Assembly (NCBI GenBank): GCA_010094045.1
Contig: ML986582.1
Span: forward strand, 372,001-436,000
Length of the DNA stretch: 64,000 bases
Direction of reading: 5' to 3'
Origin: Lojkania enalia
Taxonomy: Eukaryota; Ascomycota; Dothideomycetes; Pleosporales
A program made the translations under genes and the position numbers. The notes below the pieces were generated by a model. That model saw nothing but the letters and a program-made list of their open reading frames with translations, had not been told where the DNA came from and did not search any database. The stretch's first letter is position 1. Each line of letters opens with the position of its first letter. This document shows, in pieces, positions 42,908-53,751 of this stretch.

Positions 42908-43828
42908 GACTATTGATGATTGGCAGAAGTGCTACAAGAAAAGCAGAAACGGTTATCGCAGTCACAATGTGAAGAAAAAATAGTGGCGGTATCTGATCTT
43001 ATACTTGCTACCGTCGGGGAATGTATTATGCCAAGCTCCCCCAAATAACGCACAAGAAAATACTCAAGCCAGAATTTCCTAGGCATTGGCTTCCGTACCA
43101 CAGGTACTACACAATTACACCCTACGCTCTCATAAATTGGGCGCCAAGTAGAGTCTTGGCGCCGTGATATTATTCTAAAGTGGATCTCGAGCTCTTCTGT
43201 GCTACCGCTTGTCGTACCTGTCATAGCTTTTTGGTGCACGAGATTTTTATTCGGCTTACCAGAGCTCCAAATATATAAGCTTGTGCGCTGCTAGTTGAGT
43301 ACACAAAACTGTTTGGGAGCGGAGCAAAAGGGAATATGCAAGGCATGTTTCAGGTCTTGCCGAAGCTGCTTGGCTCGGTAATGCACCCTTGTTGTTTATA
43401 TGTTATATAAGTGTAAAGAGTTGAATAAATTAAGCTAAGGATTCTTATGACGGCATTGAAACTAGCCAGTGGTTTTGAGGGGAGGACTTATTGCTAGGAC
43501 ACTGCCGTGACGATTAGCAACTGAGGAACATAAGACGTGCTTTGAGTGCCTTATGGCAAAGTCGCGCCAAAGGTCCAAGTCAGATTTATGTGCAGAAGAA
43601 TGATCTAATAAAGAAGAAAATCGAGTATTTCGGATTGAGCGGCGATATATGCCTATATAAAATCGAGCGAGGGTAGTACCTGAGACCATGCCATACCATG
43701 CTAATTCGAACCAATCAATAGATAAACGTTTGACTTTATCCCACACCAATTCAAATATGTACGCCTCCGCCGGCTACCTTAGTTTCGAACACTCCGTACA
43801 ATAAAGCCTACATTACAATGCCCGCATC
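42908..43828. other. Intergenic, no supported gene
   Basis: Two minus-strand frames of about 100 codons (42910-43239 and 43462-43749) have no family features and are not called. Confidence 0.4.
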
Positions 43829-45376
43829 TTATGCAGACCAGAACCAACCGCTCTTTTTCTCAGCATTCTTCTTATTTGCTTGATCTTGCTGCTTCGGAGA
43901 TGGAAACTGAGCATCTTGCACCGCTTTCCATGGATCTTGTGCTTGTTCATCTACACTCTGGCCTCGGGAGGTATGGACTGTTTCCGAGCTTTCCTCCCTG
44001 CCATCTGTAAAGCGTTTTTTCAATACGACCTTGGTGGTGACAGTTCCGTCAGTGGCGACTGTGCGCTCTGTGGTCGTAAGAGTTGATAAGATTGACGGGC
44101 GTGCTTCATTCGTCAAATCAGGCGATCCAGATGCAGGACCAAGGAGTCGCTCATATGCGTCTAGCTCCGTCCCGGGCATATCCTCTGTCCAGACTCCTTG
44201 TTTTGGTTTCGGTGTTGGTGGGTCGTCATGCTGATCTTCATGGTCATGCCCGTACTCATACGCAGGCTCTTCGCTAGTTTCCTCAGCTTCCCAAGGTACT
44301 CTCTTCGGATATTCTCCACGAGCCTGTCTTGGATGATGATAGAAGGTATTTGGATCCCAGAATCGGCGCGCCCATTGATTATACGACATTTGCCTAGATT
44401 TTCCTAGCTGATCCCTTGGTATGAGCGGTACTCCCTGATCTGCGCGGACCAGATCTTCGAACGCGTCTCGCCAGTGTACCCCGAGCCTCTTAAGCTCCTC
44501 ATCCTGCTCTAATGTGCGGGGCGAGTATGTCTCATTGTTGAATGTGAACGGATACGGGAGTATCATACCCGTAACCTCATCCACAATCATGTCACCTAGC
44601 TCGTCGAATATGGACTGGGGTGGTTTGTTTGCTGGGTGTCCTTGTGAGGGTGCGTCGGCAGAACGAGGGGGCCAACTGAAAGACCATGACCACACCTTAG
44701 GTTCGCGTCCGCTATCCTGTGGTAGCTCCTCATTCATTTTCCGCTTGATATCCTCCCATTTGGCGCTGAACTGTTGCCAACCGTCCTCCTCTTGCTTCGC
44801 CGTGTCTTCAGACCTCCGATGATGCCATCGGGGGCACATGCGCCTCCTTCCATGATGTTCATCAACGACTGTCTCCCGGTCTTCATCTTCAAATGGTTTG
44901 GGGAATCCCCAGCTCCACGACCAGCCCCACTGTTGGCCTTTCTCACTTCCCCCCTTCTCTACCCGCTCCATCTGTTTCCGGCCGTCCTGGTTTTCTGGGA
45001 ACCCCCTTCTACCTTCTTCAACTATTTGTTTCCTAAGTACGTCGGCTTCTCGGTCAAGCTCCATTAGCTCTTCTCCCTTCGTTAGCACAGCTTGTAAGTC
45101 GCCAACCCTATAGAGCTCTCGGCCCTCGGCGCGGACAAGTGCGATTTTGTGCTCAATATTGCCAAGTTCCTTGCATGTCTCTGGGTTGGCCTGCCCAAAT
45201 AGACACTGTTCACGAGCATGATGAGCGTTGTTGAAGTTGGCAAGGGTAGCGGGGAGGGTGAAGACCGTATTGAGGAGGGACGAGACTTGAGAGTCGGCAA
45301 AGCGGCGGAAGGAAATGAACGGATTGTCTTCCGGATGGTCTCGATTGCGTCGCGAGTTGTCGTCATTGGAAGCCAT
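43829..45376 (-). CDS. Conserved-type hypothetical protein, charged, WSWS motifs
   Basis: Intronless 515-aa protein starting MASNDDNSRRNRDHP. An N-terminal helix-forming region (LLNTVFTLPATLANFNNAH; REQCLFGQANPETC) is followed by a long acidic and low-complexity part. Two related tryptophan motifs, GWSWSWGFPKPF and VWSWSFSWPPRS, lie roughly 90 residues apart. The C-terminal part has a beta-rich segment (TERTVATDGTVTTKVVLKKRF) and ends in KSGWFWSA. The composition suggests a largely disordered protein, possibly membrane- or mitochondria-associated, but no function can be assigned. I believe similar proteins occur across Pezizomycotina; that is recollection, not a search result. Confidence 0.75.
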   Translation of the reverse strand: MASNDDNSRRNRDHPEDNPFISFRRFADSQVSSLLNTVFTLPATLANFNNAHHAREQCLFGQANPETCKELGNIEHKIALVRAEGRELYRVGDLQAVLTKGEELMELDREADVLRKQIVEEGRRGFPENQDGRKQMERVEKGGSEKGQQWGWSWSWGFPKPFEDEDRETVVDEHHGRRRMCPRWHHRRSEDTAKQEEDGWQQFSAKWEDIKRKMNEELPQDSGREPKVWSWSFSWPPRSADAPSQGHPANKPPQSIFDELGDMIVDEVTGMILPYPFTFNNETYSPRTLEQDEELKRLGVHWRDAFEDLVRADQGVPLIPRDQLGKSRQMSYNQWARRFWDPNTFYHHPRQARGEYPKRVPWEAEETSEEPAYEYGHDHEDQHDDPPTPKPKQGVWTEDMPGTELDAYERLLGPASGSPDLTNEARPSILSTLTTTERTVATDGTVTTKVVLKKRFTDGREESSETVHTSRGQSVDEQAQDPWKAVQDAQFPSPKQQDQANKKNAEKKSGWFWSA

Positions 45377-46039
45377 GTTGGGTCCGTAGAGTACAATGGT
45401 CGTGATGGTTACCTAGCAGTGGAGGGGCAATGGGAGCTACATATGACAGGCCACGACGCGCCAAGATATTGTCAAGCGCCGACATGCCGACCCGCCTCAT
45501 GCGATCAATCGTCATCCATTCATTCACCGTCCTTTGATTTTATCCGAAACTCACGGACAAAGAGGTATTCAAGTTCATTGCACGTGCATCATATTTGGAG
45601 CATACAATACGCATGCCATTTAACCCTGAGGTTCACCCTCCGTCCCCATACACTTTTCCTATTCACTTTGTAGCGTGATCTTGTGAAGTTGCCATTGCAC
45701 CTAGCTTTCCTGCGACATCAATCTTGAAGGATACGGAGTATCTTACCCGAAAACGAGGAATATTTATGCTTCTTACTTAGAAGTAATTATAATATGCTAG
45801 CTAGTGGCAGCACAATACATTAGTTCAGGAGGTCATATCTACTTTCTTATATTTATGAGAACCTTAAGCTACTCGTCTAATCTAACATGTGCTGTATACA
45901 AGTGATAAATATGGGCTTCAAATTAGAGATTAGAATCCAATGAAATGTATCTAGACTGTAATCGCTGGTCATATATTGATCTCACCTTCCCTTCTCGACA
46001 AGTAAAGCTAGTCGCATATCCCCATCAAGGCAATTAAGG
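45377..46039. other. Intergenic, AT-rich, no gene seen
   Basis: 5' flank of the hypothetical gene, then AT-rich DNA. Plus-strand open frames here are antisense or lack features. Confidence 0.45.
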
Positions 46040-47570
46040 TTATCGATCCATCGCCCTCAACATCCGCTCCCTAACCTTATTCCAGACATCAAGATCTCTC
46101 TTCGCAGTATTACCTCCCGATCTTTAAGCTAACCTCTTCGCTAAAACAGTATTCAGTTGGACCGTCGAAAACTCGCCAAAGCTCTATCTTTCCACCCTCT
46201 CCCATACCGCACTGCTGTGCAGCTTTAATATAGTTGGAGTCAAATATGCACACTGATGATTCTTAAGAGACGAATGGAGAACCGAATATCCCTAAAATTC
46301 CCAATAAATTCTATTCAGTCCAAAGTTGGAAGTTGATGAATTATTTCTACTTCCACGAAATCGCCAGATTCGGAGGTATCGAAATCAGTCTGATCAAGGT
46401 CGAAGTACAGGTTGATGACTTCTGACGCTTTCTCAACATCTTCTCTTGATCGTGTCATTCCCGGCATGATTAGAATATCGAGATTCCAATCTATATCTTC
46501 TGAAGGTGCAACATGAGCCAATCCAGCATTCGTAGAGATTTTGTCTCCCCTATACTTCACGAAATTTTTGGACTGTTTATCCAAAATCCGACTTATAGGT
46601 TGTCCAACAAGGGTGCCGAATACACTTCCGAGATGCTAGTACATACCCTTAAGATATCACTAGTCGTTATTTTGCGTCTGCGGGTAGTTTTCTTCCTTCA
46701 CCGGGAGAAATATTTACTTGTCGTTCTCACAAATTGTCTATACCTCGCGCCAATATAGCTCGTAAAATGCGTGTTGGCATCTTACCACATTAAGAATTGA
46801 ACGAGCTCCTTGTGCCGCATATTGGCGTTCCCCGTTTTGAATCTGAATAGATATACGTCAAATCTCGGCAGTGTACCGCCGATACTTTGAAAAGAGATTC
46901 TCGTTGAAGGGCGCTAGGCGTAGCTTGCGCCTTTTTGGTATGTACCGATTTAATGGAAAAGTTGAAAATGCCAGAATTTTGCAACAAAGTCTGACTCTTG
47001 ATAGGGAGCAATCACCTGTCTCACATCCATCACAGTCTCATCAATTTCCTCAGAGTAGCGGAAAAAGCTTGACTGATCTGTTAATCATTCACTGACGCCT
47101 AGCGACATAGAGTTAGCTCGTGTAACCACTTGAACATTGCGCTAGTCTTTAACAATAATTTCAAGCAAGCCGCAGACGAGCGATATGTATTTATCCCCCT
47201 AAGACAAAATATTCACAGCGTTTGAATGATTGTTCATAATCTCGTCGATACGATGGAAACGCCGTTTTGACAGACCTGCCACTCCTTTGTCTTCGCCTCA
47301 TGCCAATTCTGTAACTTTGCCATCATGTGATATAGTGAATCTTATGGCACTCGACTAGATGATTCGATTTCACTTGATAGTTCTAGGAAGGGCTCTTGAG
47401 AGTCTTTAAAGGCACTTTCGGGTTCTTCGAATAGCATTTTCAGTATCTTGAACGCCTCGCGACTCTCGCTAGAAGCATTAAAGCGAAGATACGTACTCTG
47501 AAGCTGCTTGCTATAACAAAGTTTCTAATGCATCCTGCAGTTCAACCTCTTCGCGAAATGCCTCTAGTCT
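46040..47570 (-). pseudogene. Decayed gene resembling N-terminal region of fungal STAND proteins
   Basis: The minus strand reads as one eroded gene, in pieces with stops and frame changes. In order: RLEAFREEVELQDALETLL; REAFKILKMLFEEPESAF; WHEAKTKEWQVCQNGVSIVS; RIDEIMNNHSNAVNIL then TAG; GDKYISLVCGLLEIIVK then TAG; SFFRYSEEIDETVMDVRQ; NENLFSKYRRYTAEI then TGA, RISIQIQNGERQYAAQGA; GQPISRILDKQSKNFVKYRG; NYIKAAQQCGMGEGGKIELW; and a frameshifted end, KRDLDVWNKVRERMLRAMDR. The LVCG...IIVK and SFNENL-like segments are reminiscent of the helical N-terminal region (DUF7708-type) of fungal NACHT/STAND NLR-like proteins; this is by memory and tentative. Multiple TAG stops suit RIP. No ATP-binding P-loop is seen in the surviving part. 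Confidence 0.5.
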
Positions 47571-48515
47571 TTTTTATGTTGGACTACTCCTATCGTCATT
47601 TTTTTTAAAGAGGGTATTCAACTAAGTTCGCACTAGATTCCCTGCTAGAAGACCTAGATTATCTGTCGTCGTGATAAGCTCACTATTATGTACTAAAACT
47701 AGTTATATAGACAACATAGACTCTAGCTGATGCAAACGGCACTGATGTAGAAATATGAAGTCTAAGGCGGAAGCCTGAGCTAAATTTGCCCCGCTTTCAG
47801 CTCACTAGGTCCTAAATTAGACAGCTTTGCCGCTATGAAAACCCAGCGTGATTTTCGTACATGTTCGTTTGCATAACCGCTAGTAGACCCCTTTCGTTAG
47901 GACCTGAGTCCGCTTTAAGCGTCGGATTAGGCCTTTGGGGGACTGAAAGGTATAATCGGTGTATCCCAAGGCGCGTTCCTGCAGCGGACAAGAGCATTCC
48001 TATAATCCTACTAGTTCCACAGGGAATATCTCGTACTCGGATCAAAGCCTCGTATATTCGTCACAACGTTCGCATATATTTATCAAAACACATTCTTGTT
48101 ATTCTAATTGACGCATATTACACTTGCAATTATCGTTCGATCGACCATGACAATGCACGGAGCTTGAGCAAGTCAGTTCTGCTTTCATCATACCTCCTTC
48201 TGGAGTATCGGGAATCCTTTGCGGTGTTCTTAGACAAAAGTTATTCTATCGATCAAAAACGGATTATATATCGACCATAAGGTTAAGCAAAATGTGGTAT
48301 TGGGTTGTCATTACGGAAGGAAGCAGAATGTAGAAGATCCTCTCGTACGAGCTTTCTAGATTTTAGTATATATATCCTAATACAGAAATTCTGCTCCATA
48401 CCATCCAGATTGTGCATTGGCACCTCGCAGCCCAGATGGGAGTTCTAATATAGATTATTGCAGGAGAACATTAATAGTAAATATTTGACAAGAACGCCAC
48501 CTTTCTCGATACACC
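47571..48515. other. AT-rich intergenic, no gene seen
   Basis: A 139-codon plus-strand frame (47861-48280) has no motif and atypical composition. No intact gene or RNA recognised. Confidence 0.4.
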
Positions 48516-49665
48516 TCACATCCTCCCACTTGGCAGTTCATTGATATTACCACCTTGCGGATAACCATAATTAGGCACATGTACTTGTGCTTGCGGCATG
48601 CCTGGGCTCGTCTCCACCCCAGGCGGATAGTACACAGACATGTGTGGATTATATGGAACTGTTGTAGAATTTGGCTGTGGCTTTTGTGGCACATGCGTAT
48701 ACGCTGTTGGTGCCTGCTGTACCATCATCGGGTCGTGCGGTGGAGCCGGCGGAGGTTGTGAAGATTTCTTGTTCCGGCGAAGGAGGAGGACGACCGCGAT
48801 GACGATGCAGCCGATCAATGCAATTCCGCCGACAACACCACCAACAATTATGCCAATATTCTTGGTTTTGTTGGTGTCTGAGGGGGGTGAAGTGGGGGAC
48901 GGCGTGGGACCAGTTACGCTAATGGGGGTAGAGATTGGCGTGTTGACTGGAGTGTTAGGTGAATCTACCAAGTGCTGTTAGTAACTGACAGAGACACGAG
49001 ATAGAGTAACAGAAGAAATAGCGCTGTACCTCCGCTAGGCGTTGTCTGGAAAATAGCTACGCCAGTATACGTAGCTTGATCGCACCAATACCCAGTCAAT
49101 GGATCTGAAGCGCCAACCGAAGTATATAATAAATTATAGCTACATGTACTTGCGTAAGTTCCGCTGTGGCAAATTAGTCTAAGTTCTCAGAGTACAGAAA
49201 CAAGCTTAAATTATAGCAGAAAAACCCACCAATATGAGCTCGCAGTTCCGAACAATACATATCCACTTGAGCAGCCATTTCTTATCGCGCATGATGTGGA
49301 AACACTGCAGAACCCAAATACGGATCCTGAGCTTGTCATAGATAGCGAGTCTGAATCGTATGTGACGGCATTCCCTATTTTCCGAAATATGAGCTACACC
49401 GTCTTAACATGCCAAAGAGGCTTCAGGAAAGTTTATGTGGAATGCTTGTCTTTCCCACTGTAATCCTACTGGGGCGCCGTTCCTCCAAAAAAGGAAGCGC
49501 AAACGTACAAACGGTAGTCCCATCCTGCTCACCACCCGAATACCATCCATAAATCGCGTCCTTCCTCGGAAACAGCGGGGCCTTCGTGATCGTAGGATCC
49601 GGTACAGAGAGTACAGAGGCTTGTGCCAGCGAGCATATGAGAGATGCTATGAGTACTTCCAACAT
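48516..49665 (-). CDS. Secreted/type I single-pass membrane protein
   Basis: Predicted 299-aa cell-surface protein. Signal peptide MLEVLIASLICSLAQASVLS; Cys-rich ectodomain (SVFGFCSVSTSCAIRNGC; TSCSYN-like CGTYASTCSYN; GYWCDQATYTGVAIF); Thr/Ser/Pro stalk (NTPVNTPISTPISVTGPTP); one membrane helix (IIVGGVVGGIALIGCIVIAV) followed by LLLRRNKK; and a Pro/Gln/Tyr-rich cytoplasmic tail. The layout is that of fungal Mid2/WSC-like surface proteins without a recognisable WSC domain. Exons: 49665-49513, 49393-49230, 49163-49030, 48964-48516. Introns 2 and 3 (66 and 65 bp) are firm. The first intron is less certain: donor GTTTGT with acceptor GTAG is used, but GTACGT with AATAG is also in frame and would change a few residues. 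Confidence 0.75.
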
Positions 49666-50013
49666 GTCGTGAGAATATCAACCCTAACGCGGCCGTGATG
49701 AAGTAGGAGAGAGAATGTTGAAAGGAGAGCAAACTGAGGAGACAGCGCCTGCAACCGCCTGCTCGTGTTCGAGCCCATCTTGGTATTTTGGGCAATGCGC
49801 CTGGGCCCTGATGGCGCACTTCAGCCCCTCCTCTATACTTACATTTGATACATCAGATCGTACATAACAACCACCCCCCAAGAGCCTATATTCTATTAAT
49901 TTATCACGTTTGTACATACCCAATACTTGGATTTATATCAAATACTGACATATATCTTTTATCACTATCCTCTTTCGTTTCCAGTCCGTTATAGGCAGCA
50001 ATCCCGATGATCT
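49666..50013. other. Intergenic, no gene seen
   Basis: 5' flank of the surface-protein gene. No feature recognised. Confidence 0.45.
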
Positions 50014-50701
50014 TCAGCTCTCAGCTCTTGCGCGGAATGTGCCAGCCCTCTCGGCAATCTTCCAATCTTGTTCGCCACGTTCCGCCATAGCAGCCACAAT
50101 ACTAGGTATTAGGTCTTGGCATTCGCAATTAATGCGAGGAGGACCTATATAAAACCAATCAAGACACGCGGGGTCATGTGACATCGTAATATTCTTGCTT
50201 TCATTCAATTGGTCCATGAAGTTCAGCTGACTGACACAGCGCCTATGATCACATTTGAAGACTAGTTTCACAATCTTTCTTTCGGCAACCCGTATATCCT
50301 CTTCGCCCCTTCATTTCAAACCTGGACCCACAGCATTTCCTCGGCATCGTGCGCAAAGCTTCGCTCACAATCCTCAAACCGCCCAGTCTTGCCAAAGTCT
50401 GTTATTCCGGTTCTGATGGCTTATGAATTTCCTTCACTGTTACTAAGTGGAGTATTAGACTTCAATATCCTCTTCCGTCGCTATCACACAAAGCAGAATG
50501 CATGAGAAAGGATGCCAGAAACACCCTACTCTTCACATTAGCTCTCACGATTCTCTCGGTATTATCCTCACTCTTGCCCATTACCCCGTCCCAAGAAAAT
50601 AACAGAAAGGCGATGCTAGAAGAAGTGCTCGGCCCGATGTACCCATGGCCTCCAATTTCTACGTAAATATTATTTTTGCAAGCTACTCGGTAGGTTAGCA
50701 A
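50014..50701 (-). pseudogene. Decayed coding relic, family unknown
   Basis: Successive minus-strand coding-like pieces: IYVEIGGHGYIGPSTSSS through HSALCDSDGRGY and a stop; then, in another frame, GITDFGKTGRFEDCERSFA and HDAEEMLWVQV followed by TGA; then, after a one-base frame change, EEDIRVAERKIVKLVFKCDH on to PACLDWFYIGPPRINCEC and WKIAERAGTFRARAES with a stop. The order and spacing suggest one gene broken by a stop and a frameshift. A spliced functional form was sought but not found. Confidence 0.35.
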
Positions 50702-51382
50702 GATTCTTATCCTTATGCCGTTTAACTAGTCCAAGCATCCTTCCCATTTACGAAGACATAATGCTAAGGAAACATTCAAGGCGAATAAAATTAGGAGACG
50801 AAAGAACACAGAGATGTACCCAAACATGGACTCTTCAGATAAGTCTTAAACCATGGACCATGAAGCAAAGTGACTACTCTGGGAGTAGCTAATGCTTTCG
50901 TTACAAGCTTCGAGTTTGCTTCATTAATATTGGTTTGGCAAAATAGGTATAGTAACGCTATACCTCGCTTAAAATGACCTATCGGGGTATATAGCACCGT
51001 AGAGAGTAAGGACATTGGGACCGCTTTTCCATTTGCGTCATTGTACATGCGTAATCAACCATTGCCCACAGAAGTGGCCGAGTTAACATGGAACAAGAAC
51101 CCTTGCACCTCTGTTCCACCTACCTTTGCATGTCGTAGTAGTCGTGGAGTACAACATACATTAACGCTCGCGGAAACCACAGAATGACTGCATCATGAAA
51201 TACCATCTGCTTCAAAATAACCATCATTTCATATTCTCATATCACATACCAGCTGTATAACGTCAAACCGACAGCAATACTACCAGCCAACAAGCGCAAA
51301 AACTATATACAAACAACCACCCAACTCTCCTCACTTCTCCACATTGACCTTCTCCACGGCGGCCATCTAACCCATTACCTTC
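50702..51382. other. Intergenic, no supported gene
   Basis: An 85-codon minus-strand frame with an ATG at 51048 (MYNDANGKAVP) has no recognised features and is not called. Confidence 0.4.
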
Positions 51383-53751
51383 TCAAAGCCTAATCAAATC
51401 CTCCTTCATCTTCTTCACAGGATGTAACAACATGCCTCTAACACACATCCTTTTCTCGCTCCTCTGCCCCTCCTCCTCCCTGCCCACCGTGCGTTCCGCC
51501 TCCTCCCAATCCTGCATAACGACCCCCCACCCTAGCCACCTCCTATACAAGCTGCGTGGGAACCGGCTCGCAAAATACCAGCTCCAGCCCATAAAATTAT
51601 ATTCGCGATCATGATTGTAAGGAGAATCTGCCTGCTCCGTCCACGCGCCCTGCACACTCTCTTCCGCGCCTCCTTTCTCATTAACCGTATTCGCCGTATC
51701 GAAGATACTTGCTGTGTATGCCTCAGGCCAGAGCCTGTCTATGAATATCGGATGCGGAGCATACACGGCCTTGAGACCGTGCTGGAGGGCGACGGTCCCG
51801 GGCCACATCTCCGCCTGCATGGAACGCCCGACGAGGTTCTCTTCGTGCATAGCCTGCAGCATCTTCTTGCTGAAGCGCACGACTGTGTTGATGAAGACGC
51901 GGCGCTCGATTTGCGTAAAGTTTGGGTGCGTGAACCAGTCCGCCTGCCCGTCTTCCGGCGTGAATAAGGGCTGGATGCCGGGTATGTAGTTCCAGATTTT
52001 GTCCTTGTAGGACCAGGATGTGTTGCGGGGGTCCCAGATAGGCAGCAGAGTTATAAAGTCGGCGGGCTCATTGATGCCCCATTGGAAGTCGTCGTCGTCG
52101 AAGCTTGTGGGGGGACTAGGACCGAGGGGCTTTTGGGGTGGATCAGCGGAGGGCCAGGGCCGGGGACCCCAGATGGGAGGCGGGATGAGGGAGTTTGCAG
52201 AGGCGTTGAGGACATTTGAATGAGTGTCTTCGACAAAGGCTTCGTAGGAGCCGTGGATGGAGGGAATATAGTAGCGCTTGTTGCGCTCCCATAATAGCTT
52301 GCGGGGCTGCTTGTCTGCAAACTCGGCAATCTTTTCGAAGAAGTGGTAGTGGTGGCCAATGTATCGAGCATCCGTCTCCCAGTTCCAGACGTAGTCAAAT
52401 TCTGGGTGAGTTATAGAGAACCATTGTAGACACATGAATTGCTGCCAGTAGACCTGCCAGTCCATGACCTCTGGGTACCATTTTGGAAAGATTGATTCTG
52501 ACCATAGGATCGCTATATCCTGTAGTTCTGGTGGTATACTCTCTTCAAGAATAGCGGCGTAGAGTTCAGAGTCATCAAATATGGGTAATCTAGAGTCCTT
52601 GACGTGGACATAAAGGAAAACTTGATATTCGCCGCCCGATTGGAGCGATAACTCGGAGATCATGGCTCGAATGGCCATGAGGTCATTCTCTTCGAATTCG
52701 TACCCAGTCCAAGCGCGAATCAAGACAGCAGTACGGTGATGATATTTGGGCTTTCTGCTCGCTCTGTTCTCCATATTGCTTTTGCTTGTGCCCGTTGGAG
52801 ACGCGAAAGCGGACGAAGCCACTTCAGCCGGGGGCAGTTCTGTGCTTGGAATCTTGACGATGGCATCCCTCGCTTTAGGGTGAAATCGATCTTTGTTGGC
52901 TTCCAAGCACTCATCCTGAAGCCTGCCCCAGTCTGCATACGTCCAATTCGGTTCAGTATCAGGCACCTTCCAGTCCACCACATGTTCCGCAAATTCATCG
53001 AACCCAAGGCCATATGGCGAATATCGCGAATATCGATCAAAGCAGATGTCCCCATCCAACCCTATGACATCGTAGCCACCTGCAAATACAGGTGGAGAGT
53101 CCTCTGGAAGCCCGTGATAGACTTTAACCAGGTCGTCCGAGCTCTCATTTAGTCGCACTCCTCGCGGGCCCATACATGGGACGTATCTGCCCTTCCACTC
53201 CTTCTTCCACGCCGCAGAATTATAATCCGCAAATGGCTTATATGCATGCGGAAAAGATGCTACGTGCTTCTCGAGCTTATCATGGCCAGCGTCATATATC
53301 CGGTAGTCCCTGCGTAATGGTTAATTTCCCAGCCAATCTGCGCGGCTCAGCTTACTCACAGATCAAACTTCTCCCATCGATTCGGATCGTACTCCTTCTC
53401 CTGGTAATCTGCAAACGGGGGCCAATGCCCTAGCCAGCTAGGCCGATTCCAATTTAGCATCTCCTTCATATACTTCTTCATATCCTCAGGGATCCAAGGA
53501 GTCTTGTTCGGCCTGACTTTCCTCCCCGTCTTCCACGGCGGTCCTGGTTCTGATTCTGATTCTGACTCGAATGATTCCTCAATGACCCCCGACTGCTTCG
53601 ACAAAACAAAATCCGCGTTCTTCGTTGTGAAAAGGGAGACCCGTTCGTAGACTGACGATGCTGTCCATGGGGGATGTGTTAGGGCTATGAGAATAAATAT
53701 AAAAGCCGTGAACGAGAGGATGACGAGCTTGCGCGGCGAGCGGACAAGCAT
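51383..53751 (-). CDS. DUF3405 family type II membrane protein
   Basis: Predicted 772-aa protein in two exons, 53751-53360 and 53309-51383. The 50-bp intron (GTGAGT/GCAG, phase 2) joins KFDL to DYRIYDAG. A single N-terminal signal-anchor (LVILSFTAFIFILIALT, about 8-27) suggests Golgi or ER orientation. The large lumenal domain matches DUF3405: RTAVLIRAWTGYEF, EYQVFLYVHVKDS, YPEVMDWQVYWQQFMCLQWF and WNWETDARYIGH. The ETDAR acidic motif and overall layout resemble glycosyltransferases, but enzymatic activity is not established. N-x-S/T sites are present (NASANS, NFT). The longer frame begins with TTG, so the ATG giving MLVRSPRKL was used. Confidence 0.88.

Noticed and set aside
45218..45673. 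151-codon plus-strand frame
   Set aside because: Antisense to the start of the 515-aa hypothetical gene; a shadow frame.
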